36,070 nt of DNA from an uncultured Alphaproteobacteria bacterium (GTDB lineage Bacteria; Pseudomonadota; Alphaproteobacteria; Rs-D84): the NCBI GenBank assembly GCA_937888635.1, contig CALARG010000060.1, positions 1-36,070 of the forward strand. The letters run 5' to 3'. A program made the translations under genes and the position numbers. The notes beneath the pieces are model-generated. The model did not search any database, was not told the DNA's origin, and worked only from the letters and a program-made list of their open reading frames with translations. Every line of letters starts with the position of its first letter. Position 1 is the first letter of the stretch. Below are positions 23,669-30,837 of this stretch, in pieces.

Positions 23669-23683
23669 ATACCAGTCGCCTGT

Positions 23684-23770
23684 GCGGATATGGCGGAATT
23701 GGTAGACGCGCTAGTTTCAGGTACTAGTGGTAGCAATACCTTGGAAGTTCGAGTCTTCTTATCCGCACCA
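23684..23770 (+). tRNA. tRNA-Leu (CAG)
   Basis: 87 nt with encoded CCA. Acceptor GCGGATA/TATCCGC; anticodon stem CTAGT/ACTAG with loop TTCAGGT, anticodon CAG reading CTG; class II long variable arm; T-arm GTTCGAGTC. First gene of a four-tRNA cluster, 15 nt after a -10 box. Confidence 0.95.
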
Positions 23771-23775
23771 GTTTT

Positions 23776-23851
23776 GGGGTTGTAGCTCAGTTGATAGAGC
23801 GCTACGTTCGCATCGTAGAGGTCGTGGGTTTGAGTCCCATCAGCTCCACCA
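23776..23851 (+). tRNA. tRNA-Ala (CGC)
   Basis: 76 nt with encoded CCA. Acceptor GGGGTTG/CAGCTCC contains the G3:U70 pair that identifies tRNA-Ala. Anticodon stem CTACG/CGTAG with loop TTCGCAT gives CGC, reading GCG. This isoacceptor is optional in bacteria, since a UGC tRNA can read GCG. Confidence 0.95.
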
Positions 23852-23866
23852 AGTTTTCAAGTCTTC

Positions 23867-23953
23867 GGGGATATGGCGGAATGGTAGACGCTGAGGACTT
23901 AAAATCCTTTGGTCATTGCGACCGTGTGGGTTCAAGTCCCACTATCCCCACCA
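23867..23953 (+). tRNA. tRNA-Leu (TAA)
   Basis: 87 nt with encoded CCA. Acceptor GGGGATA/TATCCCC; anticodon loop CTTAAAA with anticodon TAA reading TTA and TTG; long variable arm; T-arm GTTCAAGTC. Confidence 0.95.
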
Positions 23954-23988
23954 TACTTCGCCAAAGGCTTCGTATGGCACGCCATAAT

Positions 23989-24013
23989 TCGCCGCGGTAT
24001 TGGCGATTTTTTT
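23989..24013 (+). terminator. Terminator between tRNA-Leu(TAA) and tRNA-Val
   Basis: TCGCC (23989-23993) pairs with GGCGA (24002-24006), followed by T7. Just upstream, TATGGC-AC-GCCATA (23974-23987) forms a second small hairpin. This suggests that the Val gene has its own promoter or is reached by read-through. Confidence 0.65.
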
Positions 24014-24027
24014 GTTTGAATTAATAT

Positions 24028-24104
24028 GGATGTGTAGCTCAGTTGGTTAGAGCGCTTCGTTCACATCGAAGAGGTCGTTGGTTCAAGTCCAATCACATCC
24101 ACCA
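24028..24104 (+). tRNA. tRNA-Val (CAC)
   Basis: 77 nt with encoded CCA. Acceptor GGATGTG/CACATCC; anticodon stem CTTCG/CGAAG with loop TTCACAT, anticodon CAC reading GTG; D-arm AGCTCAGTTGGTTAGAGC; T-arm GTTCAAGTC. Confidence 0.95.
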
Positions 24105-24151
24105 TCCTTTTTCGTTTGACATATGCGCCTGTTATGATAGCGTTTAGTGCT

Positions 24152-24739
24152 ATGAATATTAAGCAAAAGCCTTTGAGTGGTGTTGTTTCTTTGAAGGATA
24201 TGGTTAAATACAGCCTGACGGGTGATTATATTTTTCATGGATCGCCTGTAAAGTTAGAGCCAGGTATTGACTATCTGTTGCCTCATTGTGCGTCGTGCGA
24301 ACGGGTTGATCGGTTGTATTTGGGTAATTTGGCGGCAGGTGTGCGGTTCGCATTGGTGCGTGGTTGGGGGCGCGATCAAAAATATGGTTCTGATTTTTAT
24401 GTGTTCGCTGATAAAAAATACAGACTGGTAATTTATTCCGGGCGCAGTATGGGGGCGCAATGGCATAATATGCCGGTTGACAGGTCTGTATATTTATATG
24501 CGGTTTCGCGTAAAGAACTGGATACGGATATTGATATTGCGGGATGTGCGTATAAGAAACTGCCGATTGCCGCGCGGGCAACGATTAACCAAGAAACCTT
24601 GGCGGATGCGGGGTTCTTGTTTGCAGATGAAAAATCACGATCTACTATGTATTGGTGGGGTGTGAAAAATACAGATGATGTTATTGCGCACAATGTTATA
24701 CCATTGCTGTCAATGGTTGAAAAACGGAATCAGCGTTAA
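24152..24739 (+). CDS. HGSP-motif protein, unknown function
   Basis: 195 residues from the ATG at 24152 (MNIKQKPLSG). Near the N-terminus lies YIFHGSPVKLEPGIDYLLPH, followed by FALVRGWGRDQKYGSDFYVF and KYRLVIYSGR. The pattern [YF]xFHGSPxxLxP resembles uncharacterised proteins sometimes compared with ADP-ribosyltransferase folds; I cannot confirm that here. No signal peptide or membrane helix. Start choice is uncertain: TTG 24116 and ATG 24134 are in frame, but TATGAT at 24133-24138 looks like a -10 box, which puts transcription start near 24145. No Shine-Dalgarno sequence. It directly follows tRNA-Val and ends at a strong bidirectional terminator. Confidence 0.6.
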   Translation: MNIKQKPLSGVVSLKDMVKYSLTGDYIFHGSPVKLEPGIDYLLPHCASCERVDRLYLGNLAAGVRFALVRGWGRDQKYGSDFYVFADKKYRLVIYSGRSMGAQWHNMPVDRSVYLYAVSRKELDTDIDIAGCAYKKLPIAARATINQETLADAGFLFADEKSRSTMYWWGVKNTDDVIAHNVIPLLSMVEKRNQR

Positions 24740-24740
24740 A

Positions 24741-24768
24741 AAATCGCCATAACGGCGATTTTTTTTTG
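24741..24768. terminator. Bidirectional intrinsic terminator
   Basis: AAATCGCC/GGCGATTT (24741-24748/24754-24761) with T-tracts on both strands, between the convergent HGSP gene and the small secreted protein gene. Confidence 0.85.
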
Positions 24769-24769
24769 T

Positions 24770-25087
24770 TTAACGTAATCCTTTGGCGCGACAGCATGCA
24801 GATGCGGCAGATTTCCAATCTGAAAATGTTTTTGATGGGTTGCGCAAATCGCGCCATGGCTGCCATCCGCCGCATTTTTTCTGTGAACCATTGCCAGTAC
24901 ATTTTGCATATCGGCGCAGATTGCATGTTTGGTTTGAAACGCGACCAGTATCTGTTGTACATTTTACAACAATATTTTGATTCTTGGCGTCATTTTTCCC
25001 CAGTTCTTTGGACGATATAACCTGGTATGCGTTTGCAGAAAATATTGCGGTGGTGGTTATTAACAGTGCTGTAAAAAATTTCTTCAT
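24770..25087 (-). CDS. Small secreted cysteine-containing protein
   Basis: 105 residues from the ATG at 25087, with AAGGGAGA upstream and TATAAT at 25115-25120; the frame extends further but lacks sense there. Signal peptide MKKFFTALLITTTAIFSANA, then an 85-residue mature basic domain with six Cys (VKCTT, QTCN, KCTG, KKCGG, SACCRAKGLR). Such a size and Cys pattern fits a disulfide-bonded peptide released to the periplasm or outside. It has its own promoter, 63 nt after the end of the GH108 operon on the same strand, so it may be expressed alone or as its last gene. Function unknown. Confidence 0.65.
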   Translation of the reverse strand: MKKFFTALLITTTAIFSANAYQVISSKELGKNDAKNQNIVVKCTTDTGRVSNQTCNLRRYAKCTGNGSQKKCGGWQPWRDLRNPSKTFSDWKSAASACCRAKGLR

Positions 25088-25114
25088 TGCGCAGTCTCCC
25101 TTTTGTTTATTTGT

Positions 25115-25120
25115 ATTATA
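25115..25120 (-). promoter_or_regulatory. -10 box for the small secreted protein
   Basis: Reads TTATAATAC on the - strand, 27 nt before the start codon and ahead of AAGGGAGA. Confidence 0.5.
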
Positions 25121-25149
25121 ATTTAACACAAAGATAAAAACAATAGGAT

Positions 25150-26202
25150 TTATCGCGTTATGGGGTCGGTGGTTGGTGTGTGGCAACCATTTTCACGCAT
25201 TAATTGTACGCGATTCATCCAACCTTTTAAGAACTTTTTGTTATTATCTTTTTTTGAAGCTTGTATATACCATTGTTGTTGAGTGTCCAGAAAGTCATTG
25301 TGTATATCACCAGGATAATTTATTGCAGCAGATACGACGCTTTCGTCTATTTTAGTTCGGTATGGGATGTTCAAAAAGTTACAAAGTTTATCCAGGGCTC
25401 TGCCTGGACCGCTGGCCCATGACAACATAAATACATTACCCCGTAAATTATCGGGAAGTTTATGTATGTTATAGGCTGTGTAGTATTTTTTGTACCCTAT
25501 TCTTTCAGCATCGGCACGGGTGATGTTGCGTACATCAACTTCGGGATTTGCGCGTTGAGATATGCCATAGCATGTATAGCCACCTGCATCGTCTGGGTCG
25601 TTACTGCATTCGCCTTCGGTTCGGAATACGGTAATCATTGCTTTTTCAAATGCAGGATCTGAATTTGCGTATTGACCACTGGTTAAAATTTTGTTTACAA
25701 AAATTTTGCTGCGTTGTGGTGGGGTGCATGGACCGTTAAAACTGTTGTTATTTGTTGGTGTGGAAGCCGATGGTGCTGCGGGTGTTGTTGCGCCCGGCGT
25801 TGATGATGGCTGTGCGGTTGGCTGTTGTGTTGGTTTGCGATTTCCGATTGCAATAATAGATTCTTCCAGTCCTGGGGTTTGTGGGCATAATTTGTCGTCC
25901 AGTGGATATTTGTCGCAATATTGTTCGCGTGTCATGGTTTGGGCATCGCGTTGACTTTGCAATTCTTCGCGTCGTATCATGCGGTTAAGATAGGCCTCTT
26001 CGGATTCTATTTGAATTGTTTGATATGCGCTGCGATTGGCAAATGGCTGATATCCCTGGGTGGCATTTTCTGTGCGTACGGTAAATGATGTATCGGCCAT
26101 GGTTGTTGGAAAAACCTGCGGTTGTGCCTGAAGTAATGATTTGGCCGCAATTGCGGGTTGTATGAATATAAGCGCAAAAATACCCCAAAAAAACTTATTC
26201 AT
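25150..26202 (-). CDS. Secreted GH108-type muramidase with N-terminal FPTT module
   Basis: 350 residues. Signal peptide MNKFFWGIFALIFIQPAIA; module at 31-106 (FPTTMADTSF ... EEAY ... QYCDKYPLDDKLC) that recurs in the 308-residue protein of the same operon; Pro/Thr/Gln-rich linker (107-157); then a glycoside hydrolase family 108-like domain. The hallmark is FRTEGECSNDPDDAGGYTCYGIS with E196 in the catalytic Glu position, followed by a C-terminal peptidoglycan-binding-like helix region (INYPGDIHNDFLDTQQQWY). C199 and C211 flank the active site and may form a disulfide. GH108 includes lysozyme-like phage enzymes and Zymomonas ZliS, linked to protein secretion. Overlaps the preceding gene by 8 nt; last gene of the operon. 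Confidence 0.82.
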   Translation of the reverse strand: MNKFFWGIFALIFIQPAIAAKSLLQAQPQVFPTTMADTSFTVRTENATQGYQPFANRSAYQTIQIESEEAYLNRMIRREELQSQRDAQTMTREQYCDKYPLDDKLCPQTPGLEESIIAIGNRKPTQQPTAQPSSTPGATTPAAPSASTPTNNNSFNGPCTPPQRSKIFVNKILTSGQYANSDPAFEKAMITVFRTEGECSNDPDDAGGYTCYGISQRANPEVDVRNITRADAERIGYKKYYTAYNIHKLPDNLRGNVFMLSWASGPGRALDKLCNFLNIPYRTKIDESVVSAAINYPGDIHNDFLDTQQQWYIQASKKDNNKKFLKGWMNRVQLMRENGCHTPTTDPITR

Positions 26203-27937
26203 TTGTTGTCCATGGCGTATCGTTCATTATCAGATAATACAAGGCTGCGGCTTCGGTGCCAGGATTTCGTAAAATTGGTCGGACGACAAAAATATCAACA
26301 TTGCATGGCGAATTTGAGTTTCCTTGGTGTTCTTTTAAATCTTCATAGAATTTGGCCGCAAAGTCCATTGCCTGCAGGTATGCGGCATCGTCGTCAGCAG
26401 CACTGACCGAGTCGCCAGCCCACATTAGCCACATTCCATAGTTTATGACATTTTCTTGGCCCTGAATATCGTCGGCAGATAACAGCAGGAATGGCGAAAA
26501 GTCAACCCCACTGGTATAATCGCCAGTGCTGGTTTCTGTATAGTCATACATGTCGCCGGCAATTTTTAGTCCAGTGTAAAGCAAGCCTGTTGTTGCCCCT
26601 GCTTTGGCGACGGCGCCGATGTTGCGTGTCGTTGACATGAACAGCCAGTCACGAACACGGCCGGCGACTGAACTGCTGCGGCCCAGTTTAGATGCGTGGC
26701 GTATCAGACGATTGCCAGAAAATGCAGATTTTGTTGCACGCGCCATGCGAACCAGTGTGTTGCCGCGTTTGGCGTTGCGTAACAATCGTAATGAATTACG
26801 GTATGTGCTAAGTTTTTTTAAAGTCTCGGCCTGGTCAGCGTATTTTTTTACATCGTCAATTTTTTCTAATGCTTTTGCGCTGTCTTTTAATCGGTCTAAA
26901 TCTTTGCTTAGGTCTGCAATTTTTGCGGCATCTTTGACCTTGTCCAATTTATTAATTTGGTTGGTTATTGTTGTTATTTTGTGTGTTGTTGTCGCATAGT
27001 CTTTTACTGTATCCAATTGGCGCAGGGTTTTCATTGATTTGGTTAGATTTTTCATTGCCTTGGATGCGCGGGCGGTTTTGGTAACGCCTGCAATGGCGGC
27101 GTATCCGCCAAATGTGACAATTGTAATTGCGATATCCAGGGCAACTTCGGCCCACATAATCCACCCCAGGTCAATGTCCCCCGCGACATAATAATCATTG
27201 CTGTCTTCTTCGCCCTTGGTTTCTGCTAGGCCAACGGTTTTTGTGACGGCCTGGTTTATGCTGTCTGAATCCAGTGCTAGTGCACTTTTGCTGGTGCAAT
27301 TAAATCCACTGGGGTATAAGTCATCAATGTTTTCATATATATATGCCAGGGATACGGTGTTATTTTTATCGGGGCCAACAAATTTATCAAGACTGCCGTG
27401 TTCAACAACGATAATGCCATACCATGCGGGGTCTGTGTTTGTCCAGACATCTTCGCCAACACCAACGCGTGGGTTCGGGTCGGACAGTGGTAATGTGTGT
27501 TTGTTTGCAATTTGAATTCTTTGCTTGAAAACCTTGGGCTGGGTTTCATAATTTACAATTATTTCGCGGCCGCCTGGGAATTTGTATATAATGGGCAGTA
27601 ATTTTATACTTTCTTCTTCGTCAATTGCCTGGATTTCAGGGCATTCCAGAACACGGGTTAATACATCTTTGTCCGCCATGGTGACCGCAATCCATTGTTG
27701 AATTGTTGCTTCGTCATCTGTTTCATTTACATTGCTGGCAGTTGCCGCCAGTGCGTCTGCAAATATTTTGGTTGCACATTTGGTGTCGGCGGGCGCATTT
27801 AATTCCTGTAATTCATCGTATGTTATTAATGTTTCGGCATCTGGGGTTGGGTCATTTTCTGTTGCCAGCCCCATTTCCGCATGTGCAGCCAGCGGTAAAA
27901 ATAGGCAAAGTAAGATACATGCAATTTTTCTTAACAT
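26195..27937 (-). CDS. Exported protein with two hydrophobic segments and coiled coil, unknown
   Basis: 580 residues. Signal peptide MLRKIACILLCLFLPLAAHA; an N-terminal acidic domain with few Cys (C54, C99, C214); a hydrophobic stretch at about 257-285 (WIMWAEVALDIAITIVTFGGYAAIAG); a Lys/Asp/Leu-rich coiled coil (288-385); a basic segment; a second hydrophobic, Gly/Ala-rich helix (438-462); and an acidic C-terminal domain. It could be an inner-membrane protein with two passes or a protein inserting into a membrane after export. Start codon overlaps the stop of the previous gene by one base, and its end overlaps the muramidase gene, so the three are tightly coupled. No family recognised. Confidence 0.72.
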   Translation of the reverse strand: MLRKIACILLCLFLPLAAHAEMGLATENDPTPDAETLITYDELQELNAPADTKCATKIFADALAATASNVNETDDEATIQQWIAVTMADKDVLTRVLECPEIQAIDEEESIKLLPIIYKFPGGREIIVNYETQPKVFKQRIQIANKHTLPLSDPNPRVGVGEDVWTNTDPAWYGIIVVEHGSLDKFVGPDKNNTVSLAYIYENIDDLYPSGFNCTSKSALALDSDSINQAVTKTVGLAETKGEEDSNDYYVAGDIDLGWIMWAEVALDIAITIVTFGGYAAIAGVTKTARASKAMKNLTKSMKTLRQLDTVKDYATTTHKITTITNQINKLDKVKDAAKIADLSKDLDRLKDSAKALEKIDDVKKYADQAETLKKLSTYRNSLRLLRNAKRGNTLVRMARATKSAFSGNRLIRHASKLGRSSSVAGRVRDWLFMSTTRNIGAVAKAGATTGLLYTGLKIAGDMYDYTETSTGDYTSGVDFSPFLLLSADDIQGQENVINYGMWLMWAGDSVSAADDDAAYLQAMDFAAKFYEDLKEHQGNSNSPCNVDIFVVRPILRNPGTEAAALYYLIMNDTPWTTNE

Positions 27938-28953
27938 TATCTGATTAGGTATGGTCCGTCCATTACCATGACTTGTTGAATATTAGCGATTTCACCAGGA
28001 ATTAATGATATTATTCCAGCGGTAGCTGCCAGAATCCCGCCAACAATCCAGCCGTATACGGGGACGCTGCTGCTGGCACCAGCGGCGGTTAATAACGATG
28101 CGCCAACAGTGGTTTTTACGGCAAGTGTGCTAACCAGTATAGCAGTTCCCCCAGTGACCCCAACCCCAACGGACCAGGCGTTTTTATCTGTTGAATCTTT
28201 TTCTACATTTAATGCGACAACGTATGCGGACAGACCGTCGTTGCTGCATGCGCTGCCGTTTAGGGCGGTCGCAAAACTTTGAGTCGCTGCAATGGCGGTA
28301 TGTAAATTATTGAAAGATACAATTTTTTCAGTCGTAGACCATGATTCATCCATCAATACCAGCCCTGGAAACGCACGGCGGTCATTGCCTTCTTCAAAGT
28401 CTAGGAAAAATTCATTGTCTGTGCCGCCGTATTGTGAAAAGACACTTTGTCCAGCCTTATTAACGGCAGCGTCATCGTCTAGGTTGTCCCATATTGTGTG
28501 GTCTGAACATTCATCAGACCAATATAATTTTTTTATATCTGATAATTTTATTACATCGCCTACGGATAGGCTTGGTTTGTTATATAACATAACACCAGTA
28601 GGTATGTTTATATATTGGAACAACTCGTCCATCTTAAATTGAAAAGCGTATTTTTTATTATCGCGTTCATACCAGACTTTGCCGTTTGCAGATTTTGTTA
28701 ATGTTCCCAGGTTTGCCATACAGTTTAATATAACTTCGCCCGCAATCAGCCCCATGATTTTAGATTTATTTTGGGTTGCACCTTCTTGGGTTAACATGGT
28801 AGGGTCTTTGAAGATTTCTTCTGTCATAGCTTTTTTGAAATCTGCATTATCTGAAACACGACGCATGCAATCGTTCAGGATATCGGCTGATGCAGCATTG
28901 CCCTGGAATAAAATCACGCAGATAGTGGAAAAAAATAATAAAATTTTCTTCAT
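27937..28953 (-). CDS. Exported protein with C-terminal hydrophobic hairpin, unknown
   Basis: 338 residues. Signal peptide MKKILLFFSTICVILFQGNAASA; a soluble domain with Cys pairs (DILNDC, ILNC, DEC, SAC); and, from residue 259, a Gly/Ala/Ser-rich hydrophobic hairpin (VGVGVTGGTAILVSTLAV, a short polar-Pro turn, then YGWIVGGILAATAGIISLIPG) before a short tail. Two glycine-zipper helices joined by a turn look like a membrane anchor or a pore-type hairpin; that is inference. Third orphan of the operon; 8 nt after the 128-residue gene, one-base overlap with the next. Family not recognised. Confidence 0.7.
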   Translation of the reverse strand: MKKILLFFSTICVILFQGNAASADILNDCMRRVSDNADFKKAMTEEIFKDPTMLTQEGATQNKSKIMGLIAGEVILNCMANLGTLTKSANGKVWYERDNKKYAFQFKMDELFQYINIPTGVMLYNKPSLSVGDVIKLSDIKKLYWSDECSDHTIWDNLDDDAAVNKAGQSVFSQYGGTDNEFFLDFEEGNDRRAFPGLVLMDESWSTTEKIVSFNNLHTAIAATQSFATALNGSACSNDGLSAYVVALNVEKDSTDKNAWSVGVGVTGGTAILVSTLAVKTTVGASLLTAAGASSSVPVYGWIVGGILAATAGIISLIPGEIANIQQVMVMDGPYLIR

Positions 28954-28961
28954 GTTATGGC

Positions 28962-29348
28962 CTATAGTATAAACAATATTTCTGTTGGTTCTGTATCAAC
29001 GGGATTATCTTCTAACACTGGAGAGGTAGAGATTTTATTGCGTACATTTTCCCATTTTATGGTCATTTGCACTTTGGGATTTTCAGACAGGGTGACATCA
29101 ATATCCTTTTTGAACAAATCAGGATAGTTTGAGCATGTTTGAAGTGATGATATTGTGTCACTTATAGCGCCTTCGTAATTCGCGCCCAAACCAGCAAGAG
29201 CTTTTTCAGCCTGTAAAGCTAGTTCGCATGCAACCAGCATGTCGCAGTCAGTGTATTTTGTGCATTCTGTGGATATGGCTGCGTAAGATACCTGACGTGT
29301 GGTCAGCAATGTAATAAAAGCGAAAAAGATTAGTTTTGTTATATTCAT
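28962..29348 (-). CDS. Small exported protein with N-terminal cysteines, unknown
   Basis: 128 residues. Signal peptide MNITKLIFFAFITLLTTRQVSYA; mature part begins AISTECTKYTDCDMLVAC, with another Cys at TCSNY, suggesting two disulfides in a small helical domain (ELALQAEKALAGLG), then a beta-like region (VTLSENPKVQMTIKWENVR) and an acidic C-terminus. It overlaps the upstream gene by 4 nt (ATGA) and is followed 8 nt later by the 338-residue gene, so it belongs to the same transcript. No enzyme motif. A chaperone or adaptor for its exported neighbours is possible but unproven. Confidence 0.68.
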   Translation of the reverse strand: MNITKLIFFAFITLLTTRQVSYAAISTECTKYTDCDMLVACELALQAEKALAGLGANYEGAISDTISSLQTCSNYPDLFKKDIDVTLSENPKVQMTIKWENVRNKISTSPVLEDNPVDTEPTEILFIL

Positions 29349-30271
29349 TTTTTTGCATCTCTTAATGCTTCTATAATTTTTTGCATCAGTTCTTCATGAG
29401 TTTGTTGTTTCGTTTTCTTACAGATTTCATCTTGTGGATATTTTTTGCAATATTCTTCTTTGGATAGTTTTTGTTTGTCAAGGGCTTGTTGCTGTTTTCT
29501 CTGAAGTTCTAGATGTTTTTGGCGACGTTCTGTGTACGCTTCTTCTGTTTCTACGTTTATGGTTTTAAATGCGCTGTTGTCTTTAAGGGGTTCATAGCCC
29601 TCTTTCGCGTTTGCCATTCGTTCAGAAAAGGATAAATCTGCATAGGTTGTTGGAAATGCAGCGTTGGGGTCAATGCCGACGGGGGGCGTGCCACTGGCCG
29701 CCTTTAGTGCCTGTAATTCTTGCTTGCGCATTTCTTGTTCAACCATCCATTCGGGTTTTGGTTGTGGAAATGCGTTGTTTGTATTTATCTGGGGCTGATT
29801 GGCGTTTGCGTTTGGATTCGGTATGCTGGGCGCTGGGAAAGTAGCACCTGCAACATTTGTGCCGGCATGTCCGTGTTTTTTTACATAGTCATTGAATGCA
29901 GAATCCAGATAGCCTGCGCATGCAGTGCCATAATTTCCGCCAGGCATGTTCGTTAATTGCATCATTAATGCGGGGCGTATATCCGATAGACGGGTTGATA
30001 CGCAATTGTTTCGTGTCATGCATTGGGCCGCGACCAGATTTGCCGTAATTTGTTGGCATTCTGCGGTTCCAATGTCTGTGCCGGTGGCATAGACCGGTGT
30101 TGGCATGCGTTGATTATATGGGGCGTCTGGTGTCCAGAATGGGTTTGATGAATAGTTTTGTACGGTTTGGATGTTGCCATAATTTGACAGTGGCTTGGCC
30201 GCCCATGCATCTGAAAAGGTGACGCATGAAATAATCAAAAAATGAAGTAATGTTTTGTAGTTAACTCTCAT
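29345..30271 (-). CDS. Secreted protein carrying the FPTT...EYCxKYP module
   Basis: 308 residues from ATG 30271. Signal peptide of about 24 residues (MRVNYKTLLHFLIISCVTF, then SDAWA, cleavage before AKPL); a Tyr/Asn/Pro-rich stretch (SNYGNIQTVQNYSSNPFW); a Cys domain (AECQQITANLVAAQC, RNNCVST, GTACAGYLDSAFNDYV); a Pro/Asn-rich linker; and at 206-284 the module FPTTYADLSF...EEAYTERR...EYCKKYPQDEIC, matching the muramidase of the same operon. It ends in a charged coiled coil. It starts 22 nt after the prepilin peptidase gene. I reject the longer frame because it overlaps that gene and puts the signal peptide inside. The role is unknown; the shared module suggests it partners with the muramidase. 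Confidence 0.75.
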   Translation of the reverse strand: MRVNYKTLLHFLIISCVTFSDAWAAKPLSNYGNIQTVQNYSSNPFWTPDAPYNQRMPTPVYATGTDIGTAECQQITANLVAAQCMTRNNCVSTRLSDIRPALMMQLTNMPGGNYGTACAGYLDSAFNDYVKKHGHAGTNVAGATFPAPSIPNPNANANQPQINTNNAFPQPKPEWMVEQEMRKQELQALKAASGTPPVGIDPNAAFPTTYADLSFSERMANAKEGYEPLKDNSAFKTINVETEEAYTERRQKHLELQRKQQQALDKQKLSKEEYCKKYPQDEICKKTKQQTHEELMQKIIEALRDAKK

Positions 30272-30293
30272 CCTGGGGTCCCGGTTGGTTTGA

Positions 30294-30764
30294 TTATAAC
30301 AAAATTGTAATTGTAATGAAAGATAAAAATCCACCCAGCAGAAAGAATGGTGCAAACGGGATGTATTTCTGTTTGTGTCTGTATGCCCAAAGTGCGCCAG
30401 AAATGCATGCGATAATCAGTGAAATTGACAATCCTATTGTCCCCAGCCACAATCCGCCAACGCCAATTAATTTTATGTCGCCCATGCCAATTGGTGGTGT
30501 GGCGTTTGGGTTCTTTTTTTGCAGTTGATGGTTGAATATTATGCCGATTATTGTTGTTGTTATATATCCAAATGTTGCCGCCAAAACCGCATCTGGTAAT
30601 GATACAGGAAATGGGAAAAAGCAGATTAGTAATAAGCCGGTCAACATTAGCGGAAACAGGTATTTGTCTGGGATTATTCTGTGACGAAAATCGTTCAGTG
30701 AAATTTGCGCCGCGCAATATGTGGCAAACGCCAGTAATGCAATAAAAAATATGTAATAAATCAT
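30294..30764 (-). CDS. Minimal prepilin peptidase (A24 family)
   Basis: 156 residues, entirely membrane-embedded. Both catalytic aspartates of the A24 family are visible: D25 in SLNDFRHRIIPD and D96 in GMGDIKLIG, followed by the Gly-rich helix GVGGLWLGTIG. The N-terminal methyltransferase domain of PilD/GspO is absent, as in CpaA/TadV-type enzymes. It should cleave type IV pilin-like leader peptides at the cytoplasmic face. No prepilin, ATPase or secretin gene is present in the window. It heads the - strand operon down to 25150 and shares its promoter region with gcrA. Confidence 0.88.
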   Translation of the reverse strand: MIYYIFFIALLAFATYCAAQISLNDFRHRIIPDKYLFPLMLTGLLLICFFPFPVSLPDAVLAATFGYITTTIIGIIFNHQLQKKNPNATPPIGMGDIKLIGVGGLWLGTIGLSISLIIACISGALWAYRHKQKYIPFAPFFLLGGFLSFITITILL

Positions 30765-30808
30765 GTTTTTAACCCTTGCCTTTCGAATCGGATATATGCT
30801 ACACTTAT

Positions 30809-30816
30809 ATTATAAT
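30809..30816. promoter_or_regulatory. Overlapping divergent -10 boxes, gcrA / prepilin peptidase operon
   Basis: TATATTATAATGTATA carries TATAAT on the + strand at 30811-30816 (for gcrA, ATG at 30838, AAGGA at 30824-30828) and TATAAT on the - strand at 30814-30809 (for the operon starting at 30764, with AAGGG before the ATG). The two polymerase sites exclude each other. GAATC, a GANTC methylation site, lies at 30785-30789. Confidence 0.55.
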
Positions 30817-30837
30817 GTATAACAAGGATTTTGTGAA

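Noticed and set aside
25150..30764. Complete type II secretion or type IV pilus locus
   Set aside because: Only a prepilin peptidase is present; no ATPase, secretin, platform protein or prepilin-type leader was seen in the window.
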